DNA from: Amycolatopsis azurea DSM 43854 | Lineage (GTDB): Bacteria; Actinomycetota; Actinomycetes; Mycobacteriales; Pseudonocardiaceae | Direction: 5' to 3' | Assembly: GCF_001995215.1 (NCBI RefSeq) | Contig: NZ_MUXN01000020.1 | Coordinates: 1 to 64,000 of the forward strand | Length of the DNA stretch: 64,000 nucleotides | Shown: positions 52,392 to 60,325 of the stretch, piece by piece | Layout: each line of letters begins with the position of its first letter | Numbering within the stretch: position 1 is the stretch's first letter | The notes under the pieces: model-generated | Seen by the model: only the letters and a program-made list of their open reading frames with translations | Databases searched by the model: none | Told to the model about the DNA's origin: nothing | Position numbers and translations under genes: made by a program

Positions 52392-53484
52392 CGCGGTGCG
52401 CACCTGCCTCGGTTCGGGCGCGGAGACGTTCGACGGCCTGCTTCGCGGTGCCTGCGGTGTCTCACCGCTCCGGTACGGCGATCCCGGGCTGCTGAACGTC
52501 GCCTACGGCTACCACGCCGACCTCGGCGACGAGCTGTTCCGCGCGGGGCGTCTCCTGGCTGAATGTCTGAGGGAAGCCGTCGCGCAGTCCGGTGTGGACA
52601 CCGCGACGCGGCGGGTCGCGGTGCTGATCGGCACAGGGCTGCGGGAGCTGTCCGCGGTGGAACGGCTGGCGCTGACCGGCGAGACCGTGCCCGCCGGGCG
52701 GCTGGACTTCGCCGCCGTCGTGGCCGAGACCCTGCCCGGCGTCACGGACGTGACCACGGTCGTCAACGCGTGCAGCGCGGGCGGCCACGTTCTCGCGCTC
52801 GCGCAGGACCTTCTGGAACTGGGCGAGTGCGACGCCGTCGTGGTCGCCGCCACCGACGCGATGACGAGGTCGATGCTCGCCATGATCGGCCGTGTCGCCG
52901 AGGAACCGACCGAGCGCGTGCGGCCGTTCGACCGCGAGCGCACCGGCGTGCTCCTCGGCGAGGGCGCGGCCGCGCTCGTCGTCGTGCCCGGTGACTGGGA
53001 CGGCCCGGCGCTCGGCAGGGTCGCCGCGACCGGTCTTTCCTGCGACGCCTACCACGCCACGGCACCGGACATCGAGGGCATCGCCCGCGCGATGTCCGGC
53101 GCCTACACGCTCGCGGGCCGCGAACCGTCCGATGTGGACGTCGTGGTGGCGCACGCGACCGGCACCGCGCTCAACGATCCGGTCGAATGCGACGCGTTGC
53201 GCAAGGTCGTCCTCGGTGGCGGCGGGAACCCGCTCGTCACCGCGGTCAAGGGCTCGACGGGCCACACCTCGGGCAGCGCAGCCCTGGTCAACGTGGACGT
53301 CGCGCTGCGGATCTTCGCCTCCGGTGAGGTACCCGCCGTCGCCGGCCTGACCGACCCCCTCGACGAGGGTGCCGGACTACGGCTGGTCATCGGCGACGCG
53401 GTCGCCGCGCGGCCGGATCTGGTGCAGGTCAACGCGTTCGGTTTCGGCGGGGTCAACGCCGTCACACTGCTGGAGCGGGCATGA
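52369..53484 (+). CDS. Second ketosynthase with full triad, divergent
   Basis: The protein is 371 aa from ATG 52369, inside the end of the previous gene. Cys135 in VVNACSAGGHVLA, His262 in VVAHATGTALND and Lys294/His299 in VKGSTGHTSG are all present, so it is potentially active. It is short and diverged from the first KS. In aryl-polyene-like systems a second KS does priming or a chain-specific extension; a priming role is a reasonable guess. Its stop overlaps the fourth KS-like gene. Confidence 0.9.
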   Translation: MAVLIAGSAVRTCLGSGAETFDGLLRGACGVSPLRYGDPGLLNVAYGYHADLGDELFRAGRLLAECLREAVAQSGVDTATRRVAVLIGTGLRELSAVERLALTGETVPAGRLDFAAVVAETLPGVTDVTTVVNACSAGGHVLALAQDLLELGECDAVVVAATDAMTRSMLAMIGRVAEEPTERVRPFDRERTGVLLGEGAAALVVVPGDWDGPALGRVAATGLSCDAYHATAPDIEGIARAMSGAYTLAGREPSDVDVVVAHATGTALNDPVECDALRKVVLGGGGNPLVTAVKGSTGHTSGSAALVNVDVALRIFASGEVPAVAGLTDPLDEGAGLRLVIGDAVAARPDLVQVNAFGFGGVNAVTLLERA

Positions 53485-54329
53485 CCGGCCGCGAGAGGGA
53501 AACCAGGCTGCTGCTGACCGGCTGGAGCCTGCACCTGCCGGGGATCGCGGGTTTCGACGGCGCGCCGCCCGAGAAGGCCGCCACCGTCCTGGGTCGGAAA
53601 GGGTTGCTGTACAAGGAACCCTCGACCCGTCTCGCGTTGTGCGCGGTGCATCGCGCCCTCGGTTTCGAACCGGGGCAACGGGTCACCGGGCCGATCGAAA
53701 CCGGTACCGCGGTGGTCGCGTGCAGCAATCTCGGCAACGTCGAGACGGTCGCGAAGGTCACGCGCACGGTCGACTCGGAAGGCGGCCGCGCGGTGAGCGT
53801 GCTCGACGCGCCGAACGTGTCGCCGAACGTCGTGGCCAGCACGGTCGCGCTGTGGTTCGGGTTCGGCGGTCCCAACCTGATGCTGTGTCCCGGCGGCACC
53901 GCCGGGCTCGCCGGACTGCGGATGGCGAGCCTGCTGCTGCGCTCCGGCCGGGCCACGCGGGTGGTGCTCGTCGGGGCCGAGCCGGACGACGAGATCGCCT
54001 CGATCCTGCACGACGGACCGCTGCGCGCGGGGAGCGCGTGCGTGATCCTCGAACCCTGGCGCGAGAACTCCGGGCACGCCGTCGTCGACGTCGAGCCTGG
54101 GGAGCCCGCGCCACTGCCCGGGCGCATGGTCGGGCCTGGCGGGTTCGACGTCAAGGAGCAGTGGGGCGACTTCTACGGCGCGCACGGGGTCGTGGAGCTC
54201 GCGCTCGCCGCCCACCTCGCCGTCGCGGAAGGCGAAGGCCGCGTGGGCATCGGCCCGCGCCGGCCGGACGGCGGACCGGCTGTTTCGGTCGCCGTCACTG
54301 ATCACAGCGAGGAGATGGGGTCCCGGTGA
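53481..54329 (+). CDS. Truncated ketosynthase-like protein, no catalytic residues
   Basis: The protein is 282 aa from ATG 53481, about 100 aa shorter than a KS. It keeps the N-terminal half pattern (LLLTGWSLHLPGIAGFDG; VSPNVVASTVALWFGFGGPNLML) but the nucleophile position aligns with Gly in LCPGGTAGLAG. The C-terminal half is reduced and the HGTGT/GH motifs are missing. It is likely a structural partner of the second KS, giving two KS/KS-like pairs in a row. The reading frame is intact and coupled on both sides, so it is not a pseudogene by appearance. Confidence 0.85.
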   Translation: MTGRERETRLLLTGWSLHLPGIAGFDGAPPEKAATVLGRKGLLYKEPSTRLALCAVHRALGFEPGQRVTGPIETGTAVVACSNLGNVETVAKVTRTVDSEGGRAVSVLDAPNVSPNVVASTVALWFGFGGPNLMLCPGGTAGLAGLRMASLLLRSGRATRVVLVGAEPDDEIASILHDGPLRAGSACVILEPWRENSGHAVVDVEPGEPAPLPGRMVGPGGFDVKEQWGDFYGAHGVVELALAAHLAVAEGEGRVGIGPRRPDGGPAVSVAVTDHSEEMGSR

Positions 54330-55123
54330 ACGGTTCAGCGGTGAAGGCGCACACGATCTCGCCCGGCAGGCCCGGCGCGCCGCTGGTGCTGTTCGCCCAC
54401 GGCATGGAAGGGCACTGGAAGAGCTGGACGCCGCTGGCGGCGCATCTCGACCAGGGTTACCGGGTCGTCTCACTGGAGCTGCCGTGGAAGGCGGGCAACG
54501 ACTTCCGCTGGCGCAACCGCTCCTTCGGCCACTGGCTCGGCGACGGCCTCGACCTGCTCGGCACCACCCCGGACGTCCTCGTGGCGCATTCGTTCGGCGC
54601 CAACGCCGCGCTGGAGCTGATGTGCGCGCTGGATCCGCGGGTCGGTTCGTCGGTGGCGTTGTTCTGCCCGTTCTACCGGCTGCCCCGGTACGAGGTGACC
54701 TGGCGGATGTTCGAGCGCTCGCGCGAGACGTTCACCGCGCACGTCGGCGAGGGGGTCCGCGCCCGGCTCGGCAAACGAGCGTCCACTTTGGACCCCGAGG
54801 TCGTCGACGGCATGGTCAAGATCGCGCTGAACCGCGCCGGGCCGCTCGGTTTCGCGTCGGTGTTCGACCGGTACGCCGCGAGCGCCGACCTCCAGCTCGG
54901 CAACGTCGAGATCCCGACGAAGGTGCTTGTCGGCGGCCTCGACCCCACGCTGCCCGCCGAGTCCGCCATCGCGCTCGCCGCGGGTATGCCGGGCGCCACG
55001 CTGCACACGCACGAACGCGGCGACCACTTCTTCCACGTTCGCTACGCCCGGTACGCCGCGGCCGAGGTGACCGGCCTCGTCGAGGACGTCCGGACCATCC
55101 CGAAGGTAGGTGAGCTCCGATGA
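54326..55123 (+). CDS. Alpha/beta hydrolase (probable thioesterase)
   Basis: The protein is 265 aa from GTG 54326. Oxyanion region VLFAHGMEGHWKSW, nucleophile Ser89 in VAHSFGANAALEL, Asp in VGGLDPTLPAES and His in HERGDHFFHVR form a complete triad. It may release or edit the ACP-bound chain. Four-base overlaps with both neighbours place it firmly inside the operon. It could also act as an acyltransferase or hydrolase of a later intermediate. Confidence 0.87.
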   Translation: MNGSAVKAHTISPGRPGAPLVLFAHGMEGHWKSWTPLAAHLDQGYRVVSLELPWKAGNDFRWRNRSFGHWLGDGLDLLGTTPDVLVAHSFGANAALELMCALDPRVGSSVALFCPFYRLPRYEVTWRMFERSRETFTAHVGEGVRARLGKRASTLDPEVVDGMVKIALNRAGPLGFASVFDRYAASADLQLGNVEIPTKVLVGGLDPTLPAESAIALAAGMPGATLHTHERGDHFFHVRYARYAAAEVTGLVEDVRTIPKVGELR

Positions 55124-56040
55124 CCGCAGTCCTGCGGCCAAGCCCGACCGTCACGTACGGCCGCCCCGCGTTCGAGGGCGCCAACATCCGCACCTGGATC
55201 GGTTTCAAGCACTTCATGTACCTGGTCGAGCAGGGTGTCCTGCAATGGCTGCGCGACCAGGGCACGAGTGCGCGCGACCTCTTCCTCGAGCACGGCCTCG
55301 GCGCGGAGATCGTGGACTGCTCGGTGCAGCTGCCCGCGGTGCTGGAACTCGACGACGAGGTCGAGGTCGAGGTCACCCCCGGGCGCGGCGACAAGCTGAA
55401 CGTCCAGCTCTCGGTGGTCCGCGACGGCGCGAAGGTCACCGTGCTGCGCGGCAAGGTCACCGTCGCGCTGGTCCGCGAGCGGGCGGCGGACACCACCGCG
55501 GCCGCCCCCGAAGCGCTGGCGCGTCTGGAGGTCCCGGCGCTCACGTCCACTGTGGAGCGGATCGCCATCCCGGCCGGGGAGACCGCCGAGTCGGTGCTGA
55601 CCGCCGAGCCGGGCGCGTTCCTGTGGTCCTGGCGGGCACCGTACTTCTACTGCCACTACTCCGACCGCGTCCAGCACTCCGGTTTCGTCCGGACGCTGGA
55701 GGAGGTCGTCGACCGCTACCTCGCCGACCGCGGCATCTCCGTCGGCCGCATGCTGTCCGAACGCGCGTGGATCCCGGTCGTCTCCCGCGCCCGCGTCCGG
55801 CTGCTGGAGGACGCGCGGATGGAGGAGACGGTGCACACCGTGTTCACCGTGACCGACATCCTGCGCGGGGTCATGTTCGACGGCCGCATGGACTGCTATG
55901 TCCAGCGCGGATCGGAACTGGTCCCGGTGGCCACCGCGCAGATCCTGCACGGCTACGCCATCGCGGCCGGTCCGGGCGCGGGCGGGATGGCCCAGCTGGA
56001 CGAGGGTGTCGTGCACGCGCTGATCGGGGACCGGGCGTGA
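55120..56040 (+). CDS. Double-hotdog acyl-thioester protein
   Basis: The protein is 306 aa from ATG 55120. Two hotdog repeats are seen: the first around GFKHFMYLVEQGVLQWLRDQG to VTVALVRERA, the second around APYFYCHYSDRVQHSGFVRT with the helix EEVVDRYLADRGISVGRML, as in 4-hydroxybenzoyl-CoA-type thioesterases. The usual catalytic Asp/Glu is not obvious in the second half (YSDRVQHSG). It could be a thioesterase, a dehydratase-like enzyme or an acyl-binding protein. Coupled at both ends to operon genes. Confidence 0.75.
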   Translation: MTAVLRPSPTVTYGRPAFEGANIRTWIGFKHFMYLVEQGVLQWLRDQGTSARDLFLEHGLGAEIVDCSVQLPAVLELDDEVEVEVTPGRGDKLNVQLSVVRDGAKVTVLRGKVTVALVRERAADTTAAAPEALARLEVPALTSTVERIAIPAGETAESVLTAEPGAFLWSWRAPYFYCHYSDRVQHSGFVRTLEEVVDRYLADRGISVGRMLSERAWIPVVSRARVRLLEDARMEETVHTVFTVTDILRGVMFDGRMDCYVQRGSELVPVATAQILHGYAIAAGPGAGGMAQLDEGVVHALIGDRA

Positions 56041-56669
56041 GCCGGCCCGCCAAGCTGTACTTTTCGCTGCGCAGCCCGTACAGCTGGCTCGCGATCAACC
56101 GGTTGCGCGACGAAGTGCCCGGCGCGCTCGAACAGCTGGTGTGCCTTCCGTACTGGGATCCGGACACGGTGACCGGCGCCGGCCTCGGCGAACGCGGCGG
56201 CGAGTTCCACTACGTGCAGATGAGCCGCGCGAAGCATCTGTACATGCTGATGGACACCAAGCGGATCGCCGAAGGACAGGGCCGCAAGATGGCCTGGCCG
56301 ATCGACATCGAGCCGTGGTGGGAACTGCCGCATCTGGCCTGGCTGCGCGCGCGCCGCGAGGGTGTCGAGTGGCCGTTCTACGACGCGCTCAACGAGGCGC
56401 GCTGGGGCCGCGGCGACAACATCTGCGAGCCCGACATCGTCCGTGCCGCCGCCGAGCGGGCCGGGTTCGACCCGGAGCTCGCCGTCGGCGCCGTCGACGA
56501 TCCGGAGATCCGCGCCGAGGGGGTCGACTGTCTCTATCAGGCCTATCTCGACGACATCTTCGGCATCCCCTACTTCAAATGGGGCCGTCACCGCTTTTGG
56601 GGATTCGACCGGCTGGACGCGTTCCTGGCGGTCTGGCGGCCCGCGGCGCGAGAGGAGCGTGCGGCATGA
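56037..56669 (+). CDS. DsbA-fold protein (2-hydroxychromene-2-carboxylate isomerase-like)
   Basis: The protein is 210 aa from GTG 56037 (GTGA overlap). It has the thioredoxin-like start KLYFSLRSPYSWLAINRL, without a CXXC redox pair; SPYSW is typical of HCCA-isomerase/kappa-GST proteins that bind glutathione and isomerise double bonds. The helical middle and the C-terminal IFGIPYFKWGRHRFWGFDRLD fit. It might isomerise polyene double bonds, but glutathione is absent from most actinobacteria, so the thiol used is unclear. Confidence 0.83.
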   Translation: MSRPAKLYFSLRSPYSWLAINRLRDEVPGALEQLVCLPYWDPDTVTGAGLGERGGEFHYVQMSRAKHLYMLMDTKRIAEGQGRKMAWPIDIEPWWELPHLAWLRARREGVEWPFYDALNEARWGRGDNICEPDIVRAAAERAGFDPELAVGAVDDPEIRAEGVDCLYQAYLDDIFGIPYFKWGRHRFWGFDRLDAFLAVWRPAAREERAA

Positions 56670-56788
56670 GCGAGGAACAGGACGCCACGGTCATCGAGCT
56701 GCCCCAGTCCGAGTGGTACGGCGTACCCGACGAACTGCTGGACGAGGGCGCCGTCTACGACTGGGACAGCCCGGGCGGCTGCGGATGA
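56666..56788 (+). CDS. 40-aa operon peptide ending SPGGCG
   Basis: ATG 56666 overlaps the previous stop (ATGA), and its own stop overlaps the next start (ATGA), so translation is coupled on both sides. The ribosome site is GAGAGGAG. The peptide is acidic: MSEEQDATVIELPQSEWYG, then VPDELLDEGAVYDWDSPGGCG. The conserved-looking aromatic EWYGVP and the terminal Gly-Gly-Cys-Gly suggest a function for the C-terminus, such as a modified peptide, a carrier or a metal/thiol ligand. No family is recognised. Confidence 0.75.
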   Translation: MSEEQDATVIELPQSEWYGVPDELLDEGAVYDWDSPGGCG

Positions 56789-57513
56789 GGACCGTCGAAG
56801 AGGAACGGCTCTACCGCAAGCAGCGCCTGGCGGCGACCATGCGGCTGTTCGCGGTGCGGGGTTTCGACGAGGGCGCGGGCGGGCACGTGACCGCGCGGGA
56901 TCCCGGCGACCCGGAGAGGTTCTGGATCAATCCGTTCGGTGTCCACTTCGGACACGTCCGGGTCAGCGATCTCCTGCTGGTCGACAGCCGGGGCGAAGTC
57001 GTCGAAGGCGACGGGAGGATCAACCCGGCCGGGTTCATCATCCATTCGCATGTCCACGCGGCGCGGCCCGACGTCGTCGCGGTCGCCCACGCGCATTCCA
57101 CCTACGGACGCGCGTGGGCGGCGCTGGGCCGCAAACTCGACCCGATCACGCAGGACGCCTGCGCGTTCTACGAGGACCACGAGGTCTTCGACGAGTTCGG
57201 CGGCGTGGTGCTGGATTCCGAAGAGGGCAAGCGGATCGCGGTCCGCCTCGGCACGGGCAAGGCGGTGATCCTGCGCAACCACGGGCTGCTCACGGTCGGC
57301 GGCACCGTGCAGGAGGCGGCCTGGTGGTTCACCACCATGGACAGCTCGTGCCACGTGCAACTGCTCGCCGAGGCGGCCGGGACACCGGTGCCGATCGAAC
57401 CCGGGGTCGCGCGGCACACCGCGTCGACCATCGGCACACCGGGGATGGGGCGGCTCAACTTCCGCCCGCTGTACGCCGATCTCGTGCGCGTGCAGCCGGA
57501 TCTGCTGGACTGA
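56785..57513 (+). CDS. Class II aldolase/adducin family protein
   Basis: The protein is 242 aa from ATG 56785. Family marks: FDEGAGGHVTARDP, WINPFGVHFGHVRVSDLLLVD, the metal-binding HSHVH and HAHSTYGRAW histidines (two zinc ligand pairs) and a third His in LRNHGLLTVGG. Class II aldolases cleave or form C-C bonds via zinc enolates, but many adducin-like proteins decarboxylate or have other roles. Position between the 40-aa peptide and the synthetase suggests it handles a small precursor acid or aldehyde. Confidence 0.9.
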   Translation: MRTVEEERLYRKQRLAATMRLFAVRGFDEGAGGHVTARDPGDPERFWINPFGVHFGHVRVSDLLLVDSRGEVVEGDGRINPAGFIIHSHVHAARPDVVAVAHAHSTYGRAWAALGRKLDPITQDACAFYEDHEVFDEFGGVVLDSEEGKRIAVRLGTGKAVILRNHGLLTVGGTVQEAAWWFTTMDSSCHVQLLAEAAGTPVPIEPGVARHTASTIGTPGMGRLNFRPLYADLVRVQPDLLD

Positions 57514-57524
57514 GGGGAAAGGTC

Positions 57525-60302
57525 ATGCCGACGCTACTGAACGACCACATCGCCGAGGACGGGGCCGGGAGCGCGATCGTCGACGAGGCGGGAGCTGTCG
57601 GCTGGGCACTGCTCGGGGAGCGGGTGAACCGCTGGATCACCCTGCTGCGCGACCGGGGGCTCGGCGAGGGCGACCGGCTGGCCTGTGTGCTCGGAAACCG
57701 CCGGGAGACCTACGAGGTGCTTCTGGCGTGCCTGCACTCCGGGATCACCGTGGTCCCGGTCAACTGGCATCTCACCGACCCGGAAATCGCTTACATCATC
57801 TCGGATTCCGGGAGCAAGGCCCTGGTCGTCGAGCCCTCGTACGCCGAGACGGCCGGACGCGCGGTGGCCCGGTCCACCGGCGGGTGCGCGACGCTGTTCG
57901 TCACCGGCTCCTCGGACCAGGCCGGCTTCGAAGCGGTGGAACCGTTGCTGGCCACCGTGTCCGCGGCCGAGCCCGAGGGACAGACCTGCGGCGCCACGAT
58001 GTTGTACACGTCGGGGACCACCGGCGCCCCCAAGGGCGTGGTGAACGGTCTCTTCGTCGTCGGCGCGCCGTTCTCCCGGGTGGCGAAACTGACCAGATAC
58101 GCGCATGTCGTCCTGGACGTCCCGGCGCGCGAGCGGTGCCTGCTCGACGGTCCTTGGTACCACTCGTCGCAGTTGTTCTTCTCGCTGCTCGGGCTGTTGC
58201 TGGGCTCGACGCTGGTGATCCGCCGGTCGTTCGACCCGGAGTCCACTTTGGACGTCATCGACCGCGAGCGGATCACCGCCGCGCACCTCGTGCCGACCCA
58301 GTTCATCCGCCTGCTGCGACTTCCCCCGGAGGTCCGCGCGCGGTTCTCGGGGGCGAGCCTCGGCCGCGTGTGGCACGGCGGCGGCCCGTGCCCGCCGGAC
58401 GTCAAGCGCCGGATGATCGACTGGTGGGGCCCCGTCCTGACGGAGTACTACGGCGCCACCGAGGGCGGCGCGGTCACGCTCACCGGCTCGCGCGACTGGC
58501 TCGCGCACCCCGGCAGCGTCGGCAAAGCCGTGCCCCCGAACGAGATCGTGATCCTCGGCGAGGACGGCACGCCGCAGCCGGCCGGCGCGACCGGACGGGT
58601 GTTCGTCCGGCGGGTCAAGGGTCAGAGCTTTTCGTATCACAACGCCCCCGAGAAGACGCGGTCCGCGCATCTGGAGCCGGGCACCTTCACCTTCGGCGAC
58701 GTCGGCCACCTCGACGAGGACGGTTTCCTCTACCTCACCGGTCGCGCGCAGGACATGATCGTCTCCGGCGGGGTCAACGTGTACCCGGCCGAGATCGAGG
58801 CCGTGCTGCTCAACCATCCGGTGATCCGGGACGTCGCGGTCATCGGCGTCCCCGACGACGAGTTCGGCGAGCGGGTGGCCGCCGTCGTCGAGGTCGCCGA
58901 AGACGCCCCCGCGGACCTGTTCGCGCTGCTGGACCCGTTCTGCCGCAAGTCTTTGGCGGGCTTCAAGACCCCGAGGTCGTACCACGTCATCGAGCGGCTC
59001 CCTCGGGAGGCGACCGGCAAGCTCCGCAAGGACGTGCTGCGCGAGAGCTTCACCGCGATCGGGATAGGACGGCCCGACATCGCGCATCCGGTGACGTTCG
59101 CCGCCGGGGTGCCGCACGGGGAGTTCGCCCGCCGCCGCGAGACCGAACCGGTGGCCTGGACCCCGGAACCGTTGCTGACCCGGCATTCCAGCGCCGGCCG
59201 CACCGCGCAGCGCGGCTCCGGCTACTGGGCGGTGACCCGCTACGACGACGTCTACGCGGTGTCGCGGCGGCCGGAGGAGTTCTCGTCGGCGGCCAAGGGC
59301 GCCTTCCTGCCCGACCCGCGGACGCCGGGCGACCTCAAGCAGACCCGCCAGCTGCTGGTCAGCATGGACGGCCCCGAGCACGTCCGGATCCGCCGCCTGG
59401 TCGCGACCGTGTTCACGCCCAAGTCGGTCCGCGGGCTGGGCGACAGCATCGCCGGGCACGCCCGGCGGCTGGTGGAGAAGGTCACCGCGGCGGGGGAGTT
59501 CGACGCCGTCGCCGAGTTCGCCGCGGAACTGCCGCTGCTGGTCCTGTGCGATCTGCTCGGGGTCCCGCCGCAGGACCGGCACCTGCTCTACCGCTGGGGC
59601 AACGCGCTGGTCGGCTTCGACGACCCGGAGTTCGGCGGCGGCGACGTCGACACCTACCGGCGGACCTTCGCCGAAGCGTTCGCCTACGCGATGAAGCTCG
59701 GCATGTCCCGGCGCGAGAACCCGACCGACGACCTGATCAGCAGGCTGGTCAACGCCGAGGTCGACGGGAAACACCTGAGCGACAGGGAGTTCTGCAGCTT
59801 CTGGCTGCTGCTGGTGGTCGCGGGCAACGAAACCACCCGGCACCTGATCTCCGGTTCGCTGGAGGCGCTCGTCGCCAACCCGGCCGAACGCGACCGGCTG
59901 GTGTCCGGTGAGGTGCCGGTCGCCACCGCGGTCGACGAGCTGATCCGCTGGGTCACCCCGATCATGCAGTTCCGCCGCACCGCGCTGCGGGACACGGAGA
60001 TCGCCGGGCAGCCCATCGCCGAGGGCGACAAGGTCGTCGTCTACTACACCTCCGCCAACCGCGACCCCGCCGTGTTCACCGACCCGGACCGGCTCGACCT
60101 CGGCCGGAATCCCAATCCTCACCTGTCCTTCGGTATCGGCCCGCATTTCTGCCTCGGCGCGCACCTGGCCCGGCTGGAGATGTCGACGCTGCTGACCGAA
60201 CTGCTGCCGCATCTGTCCCGGCTGCGCCTGACCGGGCCGGTGACCCGGCTCGAGTCGAACTTCGTCAACGGCGCCAAGAGCATGCCCGCGAGCTTCGGGT
60301 GA
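57525..60302 (+). CDS. Acyl-CoA synthetase fused to cytochrome P450
   Basis: The protein is 925 aa from ATG 57525 after GAGGGGAAAGG. Residues 1 to ~515 are an ANL adenylating enzyme: TMLYTSGTTGAPKG (~157), YYGATEGG, DVGHLDEDGFLYLTGR and the catalytic Lys in ATGKLRKD (~496). Residues ~516-925 are a complete P450: GSGYWAVTRYDDVYAVSR, I-helix AGNETTRH (~765), ELIRWVTP, and heme loop SFGIGPHFCLGAHLAR with Cys876. The joint is in frame with no stop, just after the synthetase end. It could activate an acid to a CoA/ACP ester and oxidise it in one protein. Confidence 0.9.
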   Translation: MPTLLNDHIAEDGAGSAIVDEAGAVGWALLGERVNRWITLLRDRGLGEGDRLACVLGNRRETYEVLLACLHSGITVVPVNWHLTDPEIAYIISDSGSKALVVEPSYAETAGRAVARSTGGCATLFVTGSSDQAGFEAVEPLLATVSAAEPEGQTCGATMLYTSGTTGAPKGVVNGLFVVGAPFSRVAKLTRYAHVVLDVPARERCLLDGPWYHSSQLFFSLLGLLLGSTLVIRRSFDPESTLDVIDRERITAAHLVPTQFIRLLRLPPEVRARFSGASLGRVWHGGGPCPPDVKRRMIDWWGPVLTEYYGATEGGAVTLTGSRDWLAHPGSVGKAVPPNEIVILGEDGTPQPAGATGRVFVRRVKGQSFSYHNAPEKTRSAHLEPGTFTFGDVGHLDEDGFLYLTGRAQDMIVSGGVNVYPAEIEAVLLNHPVIRDVAVIGVPDDEFGERVAAVVEVAEDAPADLFALLDPFCRKSLAGFKTPRSYHVIERLPREATGKLRKDVLRESFTAIGIGRPDIAHPVTFAAGVPHGEFARRRETEPVAWTPEPLLTRHSSAGRTAQRGSGYWAVTRYDDVYAVSRRPEEFSSAAKGAFLPDPRTPGDLKQTRQLLVSMDGPEHVRIRRLVATVFTPKSVRGLGDSIAGHARRLVEKVTAAGEFDAVAEFAAELPLLVLCDLLGVPPQDRHLLYRWGNALVGFDDPEFGGGDVDTYRRTFAEAFAYAMKLGMSRRENPTDDLISRLVNAEVDGKHLSDREFCSFWLLLVVAGNETTRHLISGSLEALVANPAERDRLVSGEVPVATAVDELIRWVTPIMQFRRTALRDTEIAGQPIAEGDKVVVYYTSANRDPAVFTDPDRLDLGRNPNPHLSFGIGPHFCLGAHLARLEMSTLLTELLPHLSRLRLTGPVTRLESNFVNGAKSMPASFG

Positions 60303-60325
60303 CTTCACGAGAAAGGGAGGCCGTC

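Noticed and set aside
53481-54329. Pseudogene of a ketosynthase
   Set aside because: Although short and lacking catalytic residues, the frame is intact, GC-third-position bias is normal and both ends are translationally coupled.
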